This document shows, one piece after another, positions 11,691 through 23,359 of a stretch of DNA of 64,000 bases. Source of the DNA: Posidonia oceanica (Eukaryota; Streptophyta; Magnoliopsida; Alismatales; Posidoniaceae); the NCBI GenBank assembly GCA_037176725.1, contig JAZBRS010000026.1, positions 153,833,501-153,897,500 on the forward strand, in the 5' to 3' direction. The notes beneath the pieces are model-generated. The model was not told the origin of the DNA. It did not search any database and saw nothing but the letters and a program-made list of their open reading frames with translations. Position numbers and translations under genes: made by a program. Numbering within the stretch: position 1 is the stretch's first letter; each line of letters starts with the position of its first letter.

Positions 11691-12775
11691 TAGAGGAGAA
11701 CCAAACTTGTTTTGCAGCAACACAATCACGGAATGCATGGGTTGAAGATCCGTCTACCATTTTGCACCAGGAGCAAGATTTATCAAAGTTCTAGATGTGT
11801 CGAGAGAGGCATAGACAAGTAGGAAGAGCTTCATAGGGGAGGTTCCAAATAAACAGCCAGGCGTGTGCTTTTTTTTTTTGATGATCTTCTAAAAGATTTT
11901 AAACATGGTTTTGTATTACCACATGTTTTCCAAAGGAGGTGTGAGGATCTAATTGTTACTTTATACTTTATTTGATGAATTTCTAGAAAACCTTATGACC
12001 CAATTGCAACAAAGGATCATGTTCATAACTATCAAGATATAAAATCATAAAATGGCACTTGTTAGGCCTACCAACTGGATATTAATTGCTTCAAAATGCT
12101 TTTGAGAGAATATATTTTATAACATTGCCTTTGGAGCAAACCAAAACCCTGCTACTTCTGGAATACATGCTTAATTGATGGATTCACCTCATTTTTCAAA
12201 CATTGCTTATAGCTAGCCTTATAAGTTATATTTAAGTGAAAAGAAATGAAATGAAAATTCTAATCACGATAAAAAAAAGATTCTTTGCATATATATCCTT
12301 GAAGATAATTAAAATTACAAATATATCTTTGTGTTTAAACAAATAACTAATATACCTTTATATTCTTGATCCATATATACACAGAGTATATTTTATATAT
12401 TCAACAATTAAGTCATAATGAAATTACTATTTTAACCCTGATTTTAACATTTATAACCATGTTTGACCAGCGAAGGGATTAAGAATATAGGGGTTCACCA
12501 GCTATTTGTTAAAATACAACGGTGCACCTGTAATTTTGATTGTTTTCACCAGTCATATGAAACATTTTGCACATATCTATCTATTTTAGTTTATTTGAAG
12601 TATATATCATGTTTTAAGAATCATAATAGCATGATATGCTTTTAAGGATTTTTTAATCTTAAAACTCATGTTAGAATTTGACAATTCTCTAATTGCCTTC
12701 ATATTCTTGTATTTATGTCAATACCCTCATTATTTCAAACTCTTTGATCTGATGATAACTAACTCCATCAATGAT
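11691..12775. other. AT-rich non-genic spacer
   Basis: No gene, LTR or inverted repeat could be delimited. The last five bases (ATGAT, 12771-12775) are the target duplication of the next element. Confidence 0.35.
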
Positions 12776-12837
12776 TTCAACGACCTAGATTTTTTATGGC
12801 ATTTTAGGCCAGATATTTAATCTAGATGTCTGGGTTA

Positions 12838-13235
12838 TTGGACGTTGATATGCCTACATCTTATGTTAGACGCAAGAGATCCAGCGTTCAATACTTGGAA
12901 TTTTGATTTCTGGAAGTTGGGTGTATTGGACGCTGGGGATTCTAGCGTCCAACATTAGACACGTAGTAGGTTACGTCCTACACCTGAACTGTTGATTTCT
13001 GGCCTTCTTGGTGTTAGATGCAGAGTATGGCACATCTTATGTTAGACGCAAGAAACCCAACGTCTTACACCTGGAATATTGATTTCTAGCTTCTGGAGTG
13101 TTAAACGCTAATATTATTGCGTCTTATGTTAAACGCAATGAAGCCTGCATTTAACACCTACGAATCCCATTGTTAGACGAGTACATGCATGTGTCTTACA
13201 ATAGATGCATGGATAGCCACGTATAACACTCTGAA
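12838..13235 (+). repeat. 87-bp tandem repeat with inverted motifs, upstream of the TATA-like site
   Basis: Five modules start near 12838, 12926, 13013, 13099 and 13172. The linker TTGATTTCTGGAAGTTGG-like phrase recurs before modules 2-4. Each module contains GTTRRACGC-type arms and complementary GCGTYYAAC-type arms, for example TTGGACGCT (12926) with AGCGTCCAA. Other modules pair imperfectly. Confidence 0.75.
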
Positions 13236-13260
13236 TTTGTATCCAAAAGTTTCTACCGCC

Positions 13261-13268
13261 TATTTATA
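13261..13268 (+). promoter_or_regulatory. TATA-box-like TATTTATA in the LTR
   Basis: TATTTATA followed by CCCATGCATGGC lies between the two hairpin arrays and upstream of the CT-rich leader. This is the position expected for the U3/R promoter of an LTR. Inferred from position and sequence only. Confidence 0.45.
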
Positions 13269-13670
13269 CCCATGCATGGCAGTGGCTTCCAGGGAACGAT
13301 TTCTCTTCTCCCACTTCTCTTTCCCTAGGCTGGCATGGTGGTTCTGGTAGATCTAGGGTGCTTCATGGGAATTCAGAGAGAGAGAAAGGTAAGGTTTGGT
13401 TCTTGAGTCCAAGCTTCCCTCTCCTTCTCTTCTTTTTCTCGGTTGCAAGCGTTAACCCTAGGTTTTGGTGTGTTGCACGAGCTATTGATAGGGTGTCCCT
13501 TAGCGCAAGGTACACACCCAAATAGAAGCTATGTCGATTGTTTTATGAATAGGATTTTGATGCTTGCTAGTGTTTTAGATGCCCCTCTATCCTTGTTTGA
13601 TGGTTGAATAAATTATTGGGGCATTGCATGCCTGGATGGAAGGAAATTTGGTTTGGGATGTGCTGCCAGT

Positions 13671-14413
13671 GTGTTAGACACAAGGTCTAGTGCGTCTTAT
13701 GTTGGACGCCCAGTACCCTGCATCCAACACTCCAAGCAGCTTCCTGTTGCCATGATCCATTAATGTTAGTTAAAATGAATATGGAGATTAAGGATGAATG
13801 GCATGAGTAGGTTTTATGGTATTTTTCCTATGTATTGCAATCTCTGGATTAGTTAATGATCATGCATGGTAGTAGTTGGGGAAAATAATCATGATTGGGA
13901 GCCCAGGGTGTAAGATGCAGACATCTTTGCATCTTGTTGTTTGTGCATCTTACACCCCATGCCAGAAACTTAATGCAACTTAGTTGGAAATGGTTTAAAT
14001 GGATCAGGGATTTGGTAAGAGATCATATACAGAGTTATTGATGACATTTAGCTATGTTTTGCCCCTCCTTAATGAAATAATTAGAACTTGGATTAGTTTG
14101 GGATGGTTCTAGTTAGGGTTGAGCTTCTAGGTCATTAGATGCACACTATGCTGCGTCTAACGTAAGACGCAGCACAATACACGTCTTACACCTAGAAGTG
14201 AATTCTTAGTGATTTCTTTAGCTTAATCAATTTATAAATGACATAGAGATACTAGGTTGTCCCTTAACCTCCATGGTGTAGATAATAATCTATAGATAGG
14301 CTAGGAGGTATTTCTATAGCTTAGCAATTGGATGTGTGTTTGGTGTGCACTGGAATTGTTCAGGAGCACAGTTCAGTGTGTTGGACGCTAGGGATTCTAG
14401 CGTTCAACACTTG
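13671..14413 (+). repeat. Second hairpin array, about 235-bp spacing
   Basis: Modules lie near 13672, 13908, 14134 and 14378. At 13908 GGTGTAAGATGCA pairs perfectly with TGCATCTTACACC. At 14378 GTGTTGGACGCTAG pairs with CTAGCGTTCAACAC at 13 of 14 positions. At 14134 the second stem is GTAAGACG / CGTCTTAC. The stems differ in sequence but pairing is kept. The spacing equals that of the array at 185-1410. Confidence 0.8.
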
Positions 14414-16462
14414 GTTCCCAGGACTTAAGGTTATGGAGTTTGTTTTGATGGTGATTGGTCTTGTTGTTGCTTAGGACTTCAAGACCCTTGGTTTGGCTTG
14501 CTTGTGGTTGCTTCTGGGTGAGTTTTATGCCCAGAAGGTGTGCTTTTTCCTTAGCTCTTGTTTTGGGTGTGGTTTTGGCTTGGTTTTGAGCAAATTTTTG
14601 GTGTGTGATTACAAAAGGAGTTTTTAAATGTTTTTTTAGGAAAAATATGGAATGTTTTGGAAAATGGTTTTCCAAAGGATTTGGAAAATGGTTTTCCATA
14701 TACATCGTTTGTGGTGACTTTTAATGGTGGTTTTCCTTTGCTGTGTTTGTGGTGCTTTTTTAATGATTTTTGAAATAGTCTTCGAAAATAGTTTTCCAAA
14801 AAAAAAATTGGAAAAGAAATGCATGGTTTGCAAAGGTTTTGGAAAATAATTTCTGAGGTTCTGGCCAGCAGATTAGGGACGATTGATACCCCTAGATGGT
14901 CGAGAGTCAGTTGCCTAAGATGAGGTTCGTGATTTTCCATGATTTTTTGTAGGAGCCACGTGAACCGAATGATCGTACTAGCGGACTAGGGACGACTGAT
15001 ACCCCTAAAGGGCCAGGTGCGAGTCTTAAGCTGTGGTTGCCGAGTGATAGGAGTCACAGAACTGTAGGACTGTACTAGCAGACCAGGGACGGTTGATACC
15101 TCTAGAGGGTCAAATACGAGTCCGAGGTTGTGCCTGTCGAGTGGTAGGGCCCAGCGTTGGAGTCCCAGGTGGCTCGAGTTGAGGACATCGAAAGGACGTA
15201 CCCTGTGTTGTCCTAGAGTGGACCTTGGAGGGTTCTTAGAGTAAGGACCCAGGACAAATGAGCTCCTACACAGGGTGGCTTGTCTATGGCAGTGCAGTGC
15301 GCTTCGACGACTGCTTGTTGGTTGGTCAGTCATTGGTGGCCACAGTGACACAATAGGCTTTTGCGCTGGGTGCGTGAGTTGTGGTTTTGAACTCTGATTC
15401 AGGTTTTCAGGCTTTGGTCTAGAGAAGACCTTGGTTTTGAGCTGGTTTTGGACTTGATTTGGCATAGAGTAGCCATTCCAAGTGAGCTATTTTTGAAATA
15501 TGATTGTGTGTTGGTTTTTGGCTTGGTTTGGCGTAGAGTAGCCATTCCAAGTGTGCATAAAGAATTTTCAAAATATGCACGTGTTTTGAAAGAAAAGAGA
15601 CATTGGTTTTGAAAAGCATGTTTTAAAAGATTTATGCTTCTGGGACAATAGTAGACTACCATGTTGTGGTTTTGTGGCATGAAAGTAAGATACCTGCTTT
15701 CTAAGGTTTTTGGGTGTAGTTTTCTAGGATGCACGCCTAAGAGGTTTTGTGCATCACGGATTTTGGTGGTTTTGGTCTTCTAGCATCAATAGTGATGGTG
15801 TCTGCTTTGGTGGTGTGTTTTGGTGGCAGATCTCAAGTTTTGAGAGATCTAGGTTTCTTTTCACGTTTCAAAGGTTTTCTCTTAATGCACGTCACGATGA
15901 GTGGGTGCATTGTGTTTTTTTGGTGGTTTGGTCTTGGCATGACTTTCTAGTCCAGCTTTCTGGTTTTATTCACTTCGATTTTGTTTAGGTGAGTGTGTGC
16001 TGAGTGACCTTTTTAGTGGTCACTCATGTGTGTTTAGTTTTATGTTTTTTGCAGGTACAAGTTAGGAGTAGGTTTGGCTTGCTAGTGCACATAGAGAGGA
16101 GTCACTTTGCCACACATCAAAGGTTTTGGGTAAGTATGTTGGTTTAGTTTTATTTCTGTTGATTATGTTAGTTGTTAATGATTATATGCTTGGATTTAGT
16201 TTCAGTGTTGATATAAAAAAAAGAAAGAAAGAAAAGAGAGAGATGTAGTTAGGCTAGGGGTGACGTCGAGGGCATTAGAATGATAGATGCTAAGTGGCTA
16301 TGAAATTACCCATATACCCATCTCGAATTTGTTTTAATACCACTTGAATAACCTCTTCATCTTCAACAGCCCATCTAGCTTTTATCCTTTTTCTCCATTG
16401 ATGGTGGTGGTGATGATGGGGAAGGTAGTGCTAATTTTTTGGTGTTTGACAACGGTGGTAGT

Positions 16463-17595
16463 TGTTGTCAAAATTGCTTCAGCTCTATTTTGATGATAAC
16501 AAAACATATTTATAAGCTAACCTTCTTAATAGGTCAAGGAAGAGTTCTCATGGACTTTGGTAAAAGAAGAATGCGAAATTGGCATAGAAGAAATTGATGT
16601 GGAATTTTAAGGCGACTTAATTCATGCTTAAGTCAAATCATTTGAAGTTAGGAGATCAAGTTTTCTAATGTATTCAAGTATCATGTAAATGTAATATGTT
16701 GTATTCTAGGAACTTGTAATATCTCGCAAATACCCCCATAGTGCATTAGGAAAATAGCCAAAGCCTCAAAACAAACCATTCATTGATTAACATCTTTATT
16801 AGGGCTTTACAGGGCATTTTGGCATACCGAACCATTTTTGATATACCGAAATCTGGGCTCACAGAGGTTCAAAACTGAGAACCCATTCAGCATACTGAAT
16901 CAGTTTCGATCTATCGAATTGTTCGACTATTGTGAACAACTATAAGTCATTCGGTCGACTAAACCAATTTTAGCATACCGAATGACTATCCATAAGGATA
17001 AAATTATAGACGTTAGACACACACTTTCTACCCTTGTTTTCTATATATAGGCACCCTCTTTTGACACAAATAAGACAAACATTCTAGAGCTTCAAGTCTT
17101 ATCATTTTCTAAGCATTTCCCGATCTTTTCTTCAAGTTTAGCAAGAGATTTCCAAATTCCATTTCCATCCTTTTCTTGCTTATCTAAGTGTTTGGGAGAT
17201 AGAAAAAGAGTTGAGAGTTGTATTTTACATTCAACAATTGTACAAGCTTCTCCGGTTGTGAGAAGGGAAGGCCGGGTTTTTACGGAGTCTTGGTGAGGGT
17301 TTCATCAAGAGGTGTAGTGGCATGATCTTGGACCGGAATCAAGATAGGTTAGGGAAATTCTCGAGGGATTCCTGAGGAGTGGACTAAGCCGGGGAGCCGA
17401 ACCACTATAAGTATTTCTTGTCACTCAATTTCTCTCATCCCCTTCTTTGTATGTTTATAGTTTAATATTCAAATCCTTTACTCCTTTCCATTTACTTGTT
17501 ATTTACTTGTGTTTGGCAAACAAGTGTTCAAAATTCCGCTATTATCTTAAAATCTCTATTCACACCCCCTCTAGAGAAGCCTATAGATCTTAACA
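16463..17595 (+). mobile_element. Solo Ty1/copia-type LTR
   Basis: It starts TGTTGTCAAAATTGCTTCA and ends GATCTTAACA, with the perfect duplication GTAGT at 16458-16462 and 17596-17600. It is of the same family as the paired LTRs at 42028 and 46141 (shared ATTTTGATGATAACAAAA near the start and CCCCTCTAGAGAAGCC near the end). It carries CATACCGAA / TTCGGTAT-type inverted motifs at about 16820-16985. No internal region remains. Confidence 0.9.
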
Positions 17596-17885
17596 GTAGT
17601 AACCAACGATGTGGTGGTGAGGCGGAGGCAATGTTGGTTATGATATGGTGGTGACGATAATGATGTGAGATGATGAAGATGATGGTAGTAATGTCAGTGA
17701 TGGTGGTGGTAGCAGTAATGGCAATGATGTGGTGAAAACAATGGTGGTGATTGGTGACAAAGGTATCGATGACGATTTTGTGATCACGACAGCGATGATT
17801 GTAATGGTAGTGGTGGCAACGACATTGTTGGTGATGATGTTGTTACTGATCATGTGATAGTAATGTTGTGATAATGGCGGCAATG
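17596..17885. repeat. GTG/GAT-rich simple sequence
   Basis: Irregular runs of GGTGGTGATGATG continue the similar sequence at 16395-16457 on the other side of the solo LTR, so the LTR landed inside a simple-sequence tract. Open frames in either strand are by-products of the triplet pattern. Confidence 0.8.
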
Positions 17886-18642
17886 GAGTTTTGCATGGTG
17901 ATGTTTAAAGAAAAGTAGGTTAATAATATTAGCCCCTCTTAAGATCCAGATTGTCTCTTGGAATAAATTTGGAATAGAAATTACTATTTTGTTTAGTTGT
18001 GTAAAAATCAAAATAACCTAGAATAATAATTTCTATTCTTATTTACTTATTCTAAAGGAGTATTTCATAATTATTTACTTATTCTAGAAGAGTGTTTCTA
18101 AAATAATACATATTTAATATGATCTATACATATTTCAAATTAGATGTGTATTTCAAGCTAATTAGTATTAATCTACCTATTTTTCACTTATTCCAACTTT
18201 TAGTTAGACATGGAAAATGGACCAGGCTGGCTCGGGACCGCTCGACCCAGTCCAACAGAAAAAAGGGTCGGCCATACGTTGCCCCTTTTTTTTCTCCTCC
18301 TTCCTTCCTCTGTAAATACCTCCTTATACTTCTCCATTTTCACACAACTCACTCTCTACTCTTCTCATTTCTCTTTACTACTCTACAATACTCTTACTCT
18401 CATTCTTTCAAACTTCTTCAATCTCAATTCTCAAGTTTTCAACTTTCAAGTGTGGAATTCAAGTTTGGCTTCGAACTCCATCAACAACAATACTCCTACT
18501 CTTAGTCTCCGGCCTCTACCACCAACAACAAATTTCTTTACTTCTAATCCCTCCAATTTCTCTATTTCTAATTCCTCCATTTTTGGGTTTTAGGTTTTTT
18601 GGGTCAAGGATTTTTTTTATATCAATTTTTTTATACATTATA

Positions 18643-19556
18643 ATGGCATATCTATTTGAAAATGTAGGAAGTCAAGATTATATCCCAACCCAAGAGTCAA
18701 ACCAGCCTCAAACCACACAAGCCCAATCCACGACCTCAAAAAAACCTAGAAAACAAAGTTCATGTATTTGGGAACATGTAACCTTAGACCCTTCTAATGA
18801 AAATAAATGTTATTGTAATTATTGTAATTATTGTAGTAAAAGATACATTTGTCCTTGGGATAGGGGTGATAGTCATATAGTTAGGCATTTACAAAAATAT
18901 ATAGCTACACATAATAAAGATGATAACACAGATTTAAGACAATCTAAATTGCAAATAGGTTCTGGTGGATTAGTGATTTGGAAATATAATGCAGAAGAAG
19001 CAAAAGAATGTCTAACAAAGTTTATAGTACAAGATAAACAACCATTTCCATTTTCTGAAAATAAAAAATTTGAATCTTGTATACAAAATTATATAAACCT
19101 GTAATTTAAATGACATTAATTCTAGGAACACAACTAAAAATATAATTTATAAAACATTTAAAAAAGATAAAGAAAATTTAATTAGAATATTTTTTAATTT
19201 ATTATGTAAAATATCATTAACTTGTGATGTTCGGACTGGTCCTAATAATTTTCCTTATTTATGTTTGACTGCATATTAGATAGATATAGAATGGAATTTA
19301 CAAAAAAATTAATTACTTTTAGAGTATTTGATCATCAACATACTGGAAAAGCTATAGTAAATATGATAGATAGTATTGCTAAAGAATTTAACATATATTA
19401 TAAAATTAATACAATATCTTTTAATAATGCTTCTAATAATAATGTTGCAATAGAGATATTAAAAAGAAATTTAAGGCCAATATTAAATGGTGATTTATTA
19501 CATTGTAAGTGTTGTTGTCATATTTTAAATTTAATTGTACAAGAATGTATAGATTG
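18643..19556 (+). pseudogene. hAT transposase, N-terminal half (BED zinc finger to catalytic core)
   Basis: The start ATG at 18643 is chosen because MAYLFENVGSQ opens the usual N-terminus; the 60 upstream bases in frame are hydrophobic and atypical. A BED-type finger follows at residues of roughly 40-85: SSCIWEHVTLDP, then CYCNYC...CSKRYIC, HIVRHLQKY. A short duplication (TGTAATTAT repeated near 18810-18835) adds an extra CNY to the finger. After a stop at 19102-19104 the homology goes on with frameshifts: SLTCDV (first catalytic Asp region), FDHQHTG, an ISFNNASNN segment where Asp is expected before Asn, and CHILNLIVQE. The coding then breaks at a GATTG target site. Dead. Confidence 0.85.
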
Positions 19557-20100
19557 TGTAGCGATCCTGTCCATCAGCACGTCTATGCACACTGCTAAAG
19601 CTCACGTGCACCGACCGACGAAAGGCCGCTATTAGCGGGTGGATCCAAGGAAAGAAACTCGACTCAAAAACACCGATAAAATGATAAAGGAAGTAAAAAG
19701 ATAAAGGGGAAGGTCAAGTCTGGTTTCCCTAGCAAAGTTGTCACTGTAGCGATCCTGTCCATCGGCACATCCATGCACGCTGCCAAAGCTCATGTGCACC
19801 GACCGACGAAAGGCCGCTATTAGCAGGTGGATCCGAGGAAGGAAACTCGACTCGAAAACACTAATAAAATGATAAGGGAAGTAAAAAGATAAAGGGGAAG
19901 GTCACATCTGGTCTCCCCAGCAGAGTCACCATTGTAGCGATCCTGTCCATCAGCACGTCCATGCATGCTGCCAAAGCTCACGTGCACCGACCGACGAAAG
20001 GCCGCTATTAGCAGGTGGATCCGAGGAAGGAAACTCGACTTGAAAGCACCGATAAAGCGTGGAAAAACAAAGATAAAGCAAAAGGGATTCGCCACCTAGT
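19557..20100 (-). repeat. 188-bp tandem repeat at the LTR end, nearly three copies
   Basis: TGTAGCGATCCTGTCCATC occurs at 19557, 19745 and 19933, followed each time by GCACCGACCGACGAAAGG, CGCTATTAGC and AGGAAACTCGACT. The period is 188 bp. Each copy therefore repeats the terminal bases of the LTR. Confidence 0.9.
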
Positions 20101-21044
20101 TTATTGTCGAGAGACGAGGAAAACCGAGGAAAGCATAAAAATATGCAAAGGATGCAATGCCATGCTGAAGTAAATGACTCGTGCCAATGGATGCAGACAC
20201 AATGGTCCTTGCGGCCAGAGAAAGGGTAAGGACTCCTGCTACGCATGGGGAAGGTGTTAGGCACCCCTACGCGCCCGAGGAACGGTCTTTCTAGGCTAAT
20301 CTCGCTCACATGTGTGAAATGAATGCTATGCTATGCCATGAATGCTTTAGTATGCTTAAATATATGCTTAAATGTCAAGATGCATGAGGGAAAACAAAAC
20401 ATGCAATCTATGTGCTCAGCTGCACTGTCAGTGTTCTGAATGGGGCAGGCCCTGGTTCGTAAGAACTCCAAACAATAATCATCATCGCCCTAAATGCAAT
20501 GCAGGCAGGAAACAAAACATCGGAGGAAAACCATTCAATGCAAGGATGCGGCATGCAAGGGGAAAACAAAACACCGACGGAAATCCATACAATGCTAGGA
20601 TGCGGCAAGCAAGGGGAAATCGAGTAAGGATGCAGAAGTAAACAAAACAGATAGTCGATGAGTAAACAGAGAAACAAAACTCTACACATAGTCTGCTCTG
20701 GGTTCAGGTTGCGCGCTTGCAAGTCGCATTGGATCTAGACGCCTTATACACATGCCCAAAGGTCACGCGTATAATATACGTTAGATCCTGTCGCTCACAA
20801 GACACGTTCCCAGAATCAGAGAAGATCAATGTGCTCAAAACACAAATACTTGGCAAACAGGAATAAAACCAAGTAAACAGATCGAGGATGCTGAAAGAGA
20901 ATGCAGGGACTAAGATGCAAAGTCCTGGAAAGTGCATGCAATGCAATAGTTAAATCCTTAATGCAATTTGGACTATGATGCAATATGGGAGAAATGCAAA
21001 GGGAGAACATGCAATATGGCAGAGGGTAGGGCAACATGCACTAT

Positions 21045-21205
21045 GACAAAAGGCAGGGGGCAATATGCAATATGCCCAAAAGGTAGGGGGCAACATGCAA
21101 AATGCCCAAAAGGTAGGGGGCAACATGCAAAATGCCCAAGAGGTAGGGGGCAATATCCAAAATGCCCAAAAGGTAGGGGGCAATATGCAGAATGCCCACG
21201 AAATG
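21045..21205. repeat. 30-bp minisatellite, about five copies
   Basis: AAGGTAGGGGGCAAYATGCA plus AAATGCCCAA recurs with a period of exactly 30 bp inside the family F LTR. The neighbouring 21200-21640 is a looser ATGCAATATG-type degenerate repeat. Confidence 0.9.
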
Positions 21206-21639
21206 ATAAGCATGCAATAGTTTAGGTTCTGGACTTAAATGCAATAAAACTAAGCTTCTGGACCTAAATGCAATGTAGCAGGAATGCTATGTATGCAACT
21301 GCAGCACCTATATGCAATAAAACTATAATGCAGGACTTGAATGCAATGCAAGCATAAATGCAATATAGTTTAAATGTGATTCAAATGAATGAATGCATGC
21401 AACAGGACTTATGTGCAAATATGCAAAACTGTAGGACTTAACAGCAATGCAATATGATTCAAATGCTCATTTAAATGATTAAATGAATGCATGAGGGACT
21501 GACATGCAAATATGCAAAACTGGAGGACTTAATAGTAATGCAATATGATTTAAATGAATGAATGTATGCAGTTGGACTAAAATGCAATTAAAATAAGTCA
21601 CAAGACTTAAATGCATTGCAATATGATTTAAAGCATGAT

Positions 21640-21835
21640 TTAAATGAAATCTAAGTCTAATCAGGACCTAAATGCAAAGAAAATAACTAGCTGGGTTTTA
21701 TTTCAATGCATTAGGATTTCAGATATGATTTAAATGAAATCTAAGTCTAATCAGGACCTAAATGCAAAGAAAATAACTAGCTGGGTTTTATTTCAATGCA
21801 ATATAATTTCAGATATGATTTAAATGAAAATCTAA
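21640..21835. repeat. 91-bp tandem duplication
   Basis: GATTTAAATGAAATCTAAG, TCAGGACCTAAATGCAAAG and AACTAGCTGGGTTTTATTTC recur about 91 bp apart, with a third, more diverged copy after 21810. Confidence 0.85.
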
Positions 21836-23359
21836 ATCACATCAGGACCTAAATGAAAGGAAAGTAAGCTGCAAGACTTCATTTCACTGCAGCAAAATAA
21901 ATCAAGATAAAATAAGCTGCTACAGTTCTACAGTGTCGCCCGACACTGCAGAACCTTGCCGGGGAAGAAAGGGGCAGCGGCGGCGATGCGGCGGGTCTCC
22001 TGCTGAGCTGAGGCTTCAGGGAGCTGGAGGGTGACTGTCCGGAGGCAAGGGAGGTCTGAGCGGCGCGCGGCGGCGTCCGGAGTGCTCTGTCAACCTCAGT
22101 GTGCAGTTGCAGGTATGGCTGCGGTAAAGGAGGAGCTACTGGCGTCAGCGGGGCTCGCTCAACGCATGGCCGAGCTTCTGGAGGTCTGAAGAGGCGATCT
22201 GGAGGCGAGGGGAGTATTTGGTGTGGCGGAGCTCGGTCGCAGCTGGTGGACGTCGCCGGGGAAGAAGGTGGATTCCGGCGAGGCGAAAAGGAGCACAGGG
22301 CACGAAATGCACAAAATATAGGCTAGGAAGCAAGAATGGACCATGACGAAGCTAATGGGCTAGTCCATTACCTGTGTGCGCACTTGGAGAGGTCTGCAGA
22401 CCTCGGATGGGTGCGGCGATGGTGCTGCGAGCAGAGGAGGCGTTGGAGGCGGTCGCGAGCTGCAGGTTCCCAGAGTTACGGAGAAGGTCTGGGAGTCGGT
22501 GGATTGTCCGCTCTCCCTCTCTATTGCTAGATTGAAGAAATGAGTCTCAATGGCTATTTTCCTCTTATTTTCTCTCTGTAGCTCTCACTGTGGGTCTGGC
22601 CTTGTAGGTAGGTTCGTGGGAGGTTGGTGAAGGTGGAGAGGGGTAGCTGTGGATAGTGTGCTGCTGTGTGCCATGAATTGTGTAGAGAAGAAAGGATTGC
22701 AGTTGTGGTGAGCTGCTGCTGCGTGAGAAGAATTGGGATTGCTCAGGTACTGTGGATGTGTGGAAGTGCAAGGAGGAACTGTGAGGAAGCAAGCCACAGC
22801 AATGGGGAAGCCAACCAAGAGAGAATTGCACAACCCGGGGGGGAGGAGAATTGTGAAGCAAACACTGTTTTATAGAGATGGAGGAGGAAGGGATGTCGTT
22901 GGTGTGGATCTAAGATCCACATCGACGGCCAAGGAGGAGATGGTGGCAGGAGGCTGAGGTGTTGGTTTGCCACAGGTGGGTGCTGAAATGGTGAGGAAGG
23001 TGTGAAGAGATCGTGCTTCTGGTGATTTCAGTGGTTGAAAAGGAGAGGGAAGAAATGAAATTAAAATGGTGTTGGGCCCGGACCAATGGGCTGAGAAGAA
23101 AAGGAAAATAAAATGGACGAAAAAATGAGAGTTGGGCTGCAGGCTTTGGGGATAAAAGGAGAAATAAAAGGAGAGGGCTGAATTAAGGCAGTGGCTGCAG
23201 TGCATGGGCCAAGTGGGCTAAATTAGTAGAAATGAAGAGGAAGGCTTGAGCCATGGGCTTGTGTGGGCTTGGTGTAGGAAAAGGGGGAATTAGGGTTTAA
23301 AAAGGGAGATTTAAAATGGAGATTAAGGCTTAAAGCCAAAATAGGATGTCTACAGATTG

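Larger units (their letters stand above)
12776..16279 (+). mobile_element. Solo LTR, family G, 3.5 kb, rich in palindromic modules
   Basis: The boundaries come from the perfect duplication ATGAT (12771-12775 and 16280-16284). The termini are decayed (TTCAACGACC at the start, GGGCATTAGA at the end). Order of parts: hairpin array (12838-13235), TATA-like TATTTATA (13261), a leader ending in GCGCAAG/GTACAC (13510), wider-spaced hairpins (13671-14413), repeated AGGGACGACTGATACC-like words (about 14875-15110), and a TTTTTTGCAG/GTACAAG acceptor-like site (16054). The 3' part matches 2514-2841. Its layout (long LTR, AAG/GTACAC, GTGTGTGCTG.GTGAC near the end) parallels the chromovirus LTR at 50040, so I infer a Ty3 chromovirus LTR of another subfamily. 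Confidence 0.7.
19557..23354 (-). mobile_element. Solo LTR, family F, 3.8 kb, inserted in the hAT transposase
   Basis: Flanked by the perfect duplication GATTG (19552-19556 and 23355-23359). On the minus strand it opens TGTAGACATCCTATTTTGGC at 23354 and closes GACAGGATCGCTACA at 19557, matching the plus-strand family F copies at both ends. Removing it rejoins the hAT frame exactly at the CIRPYIENIRS coding segment. It contains a 188-bp tandem triplication at its 3' end, a 30-bp repeat, and a 91-bp duplication. Frames within are non-coding. Confidence 0.9.

Noticed and set aside
17638..17883. Minus-strand 81-codon Thr/Ile/Ser frame
   Set aside because: Triplet simple sequence (GTG/GAT) read on the other strand.
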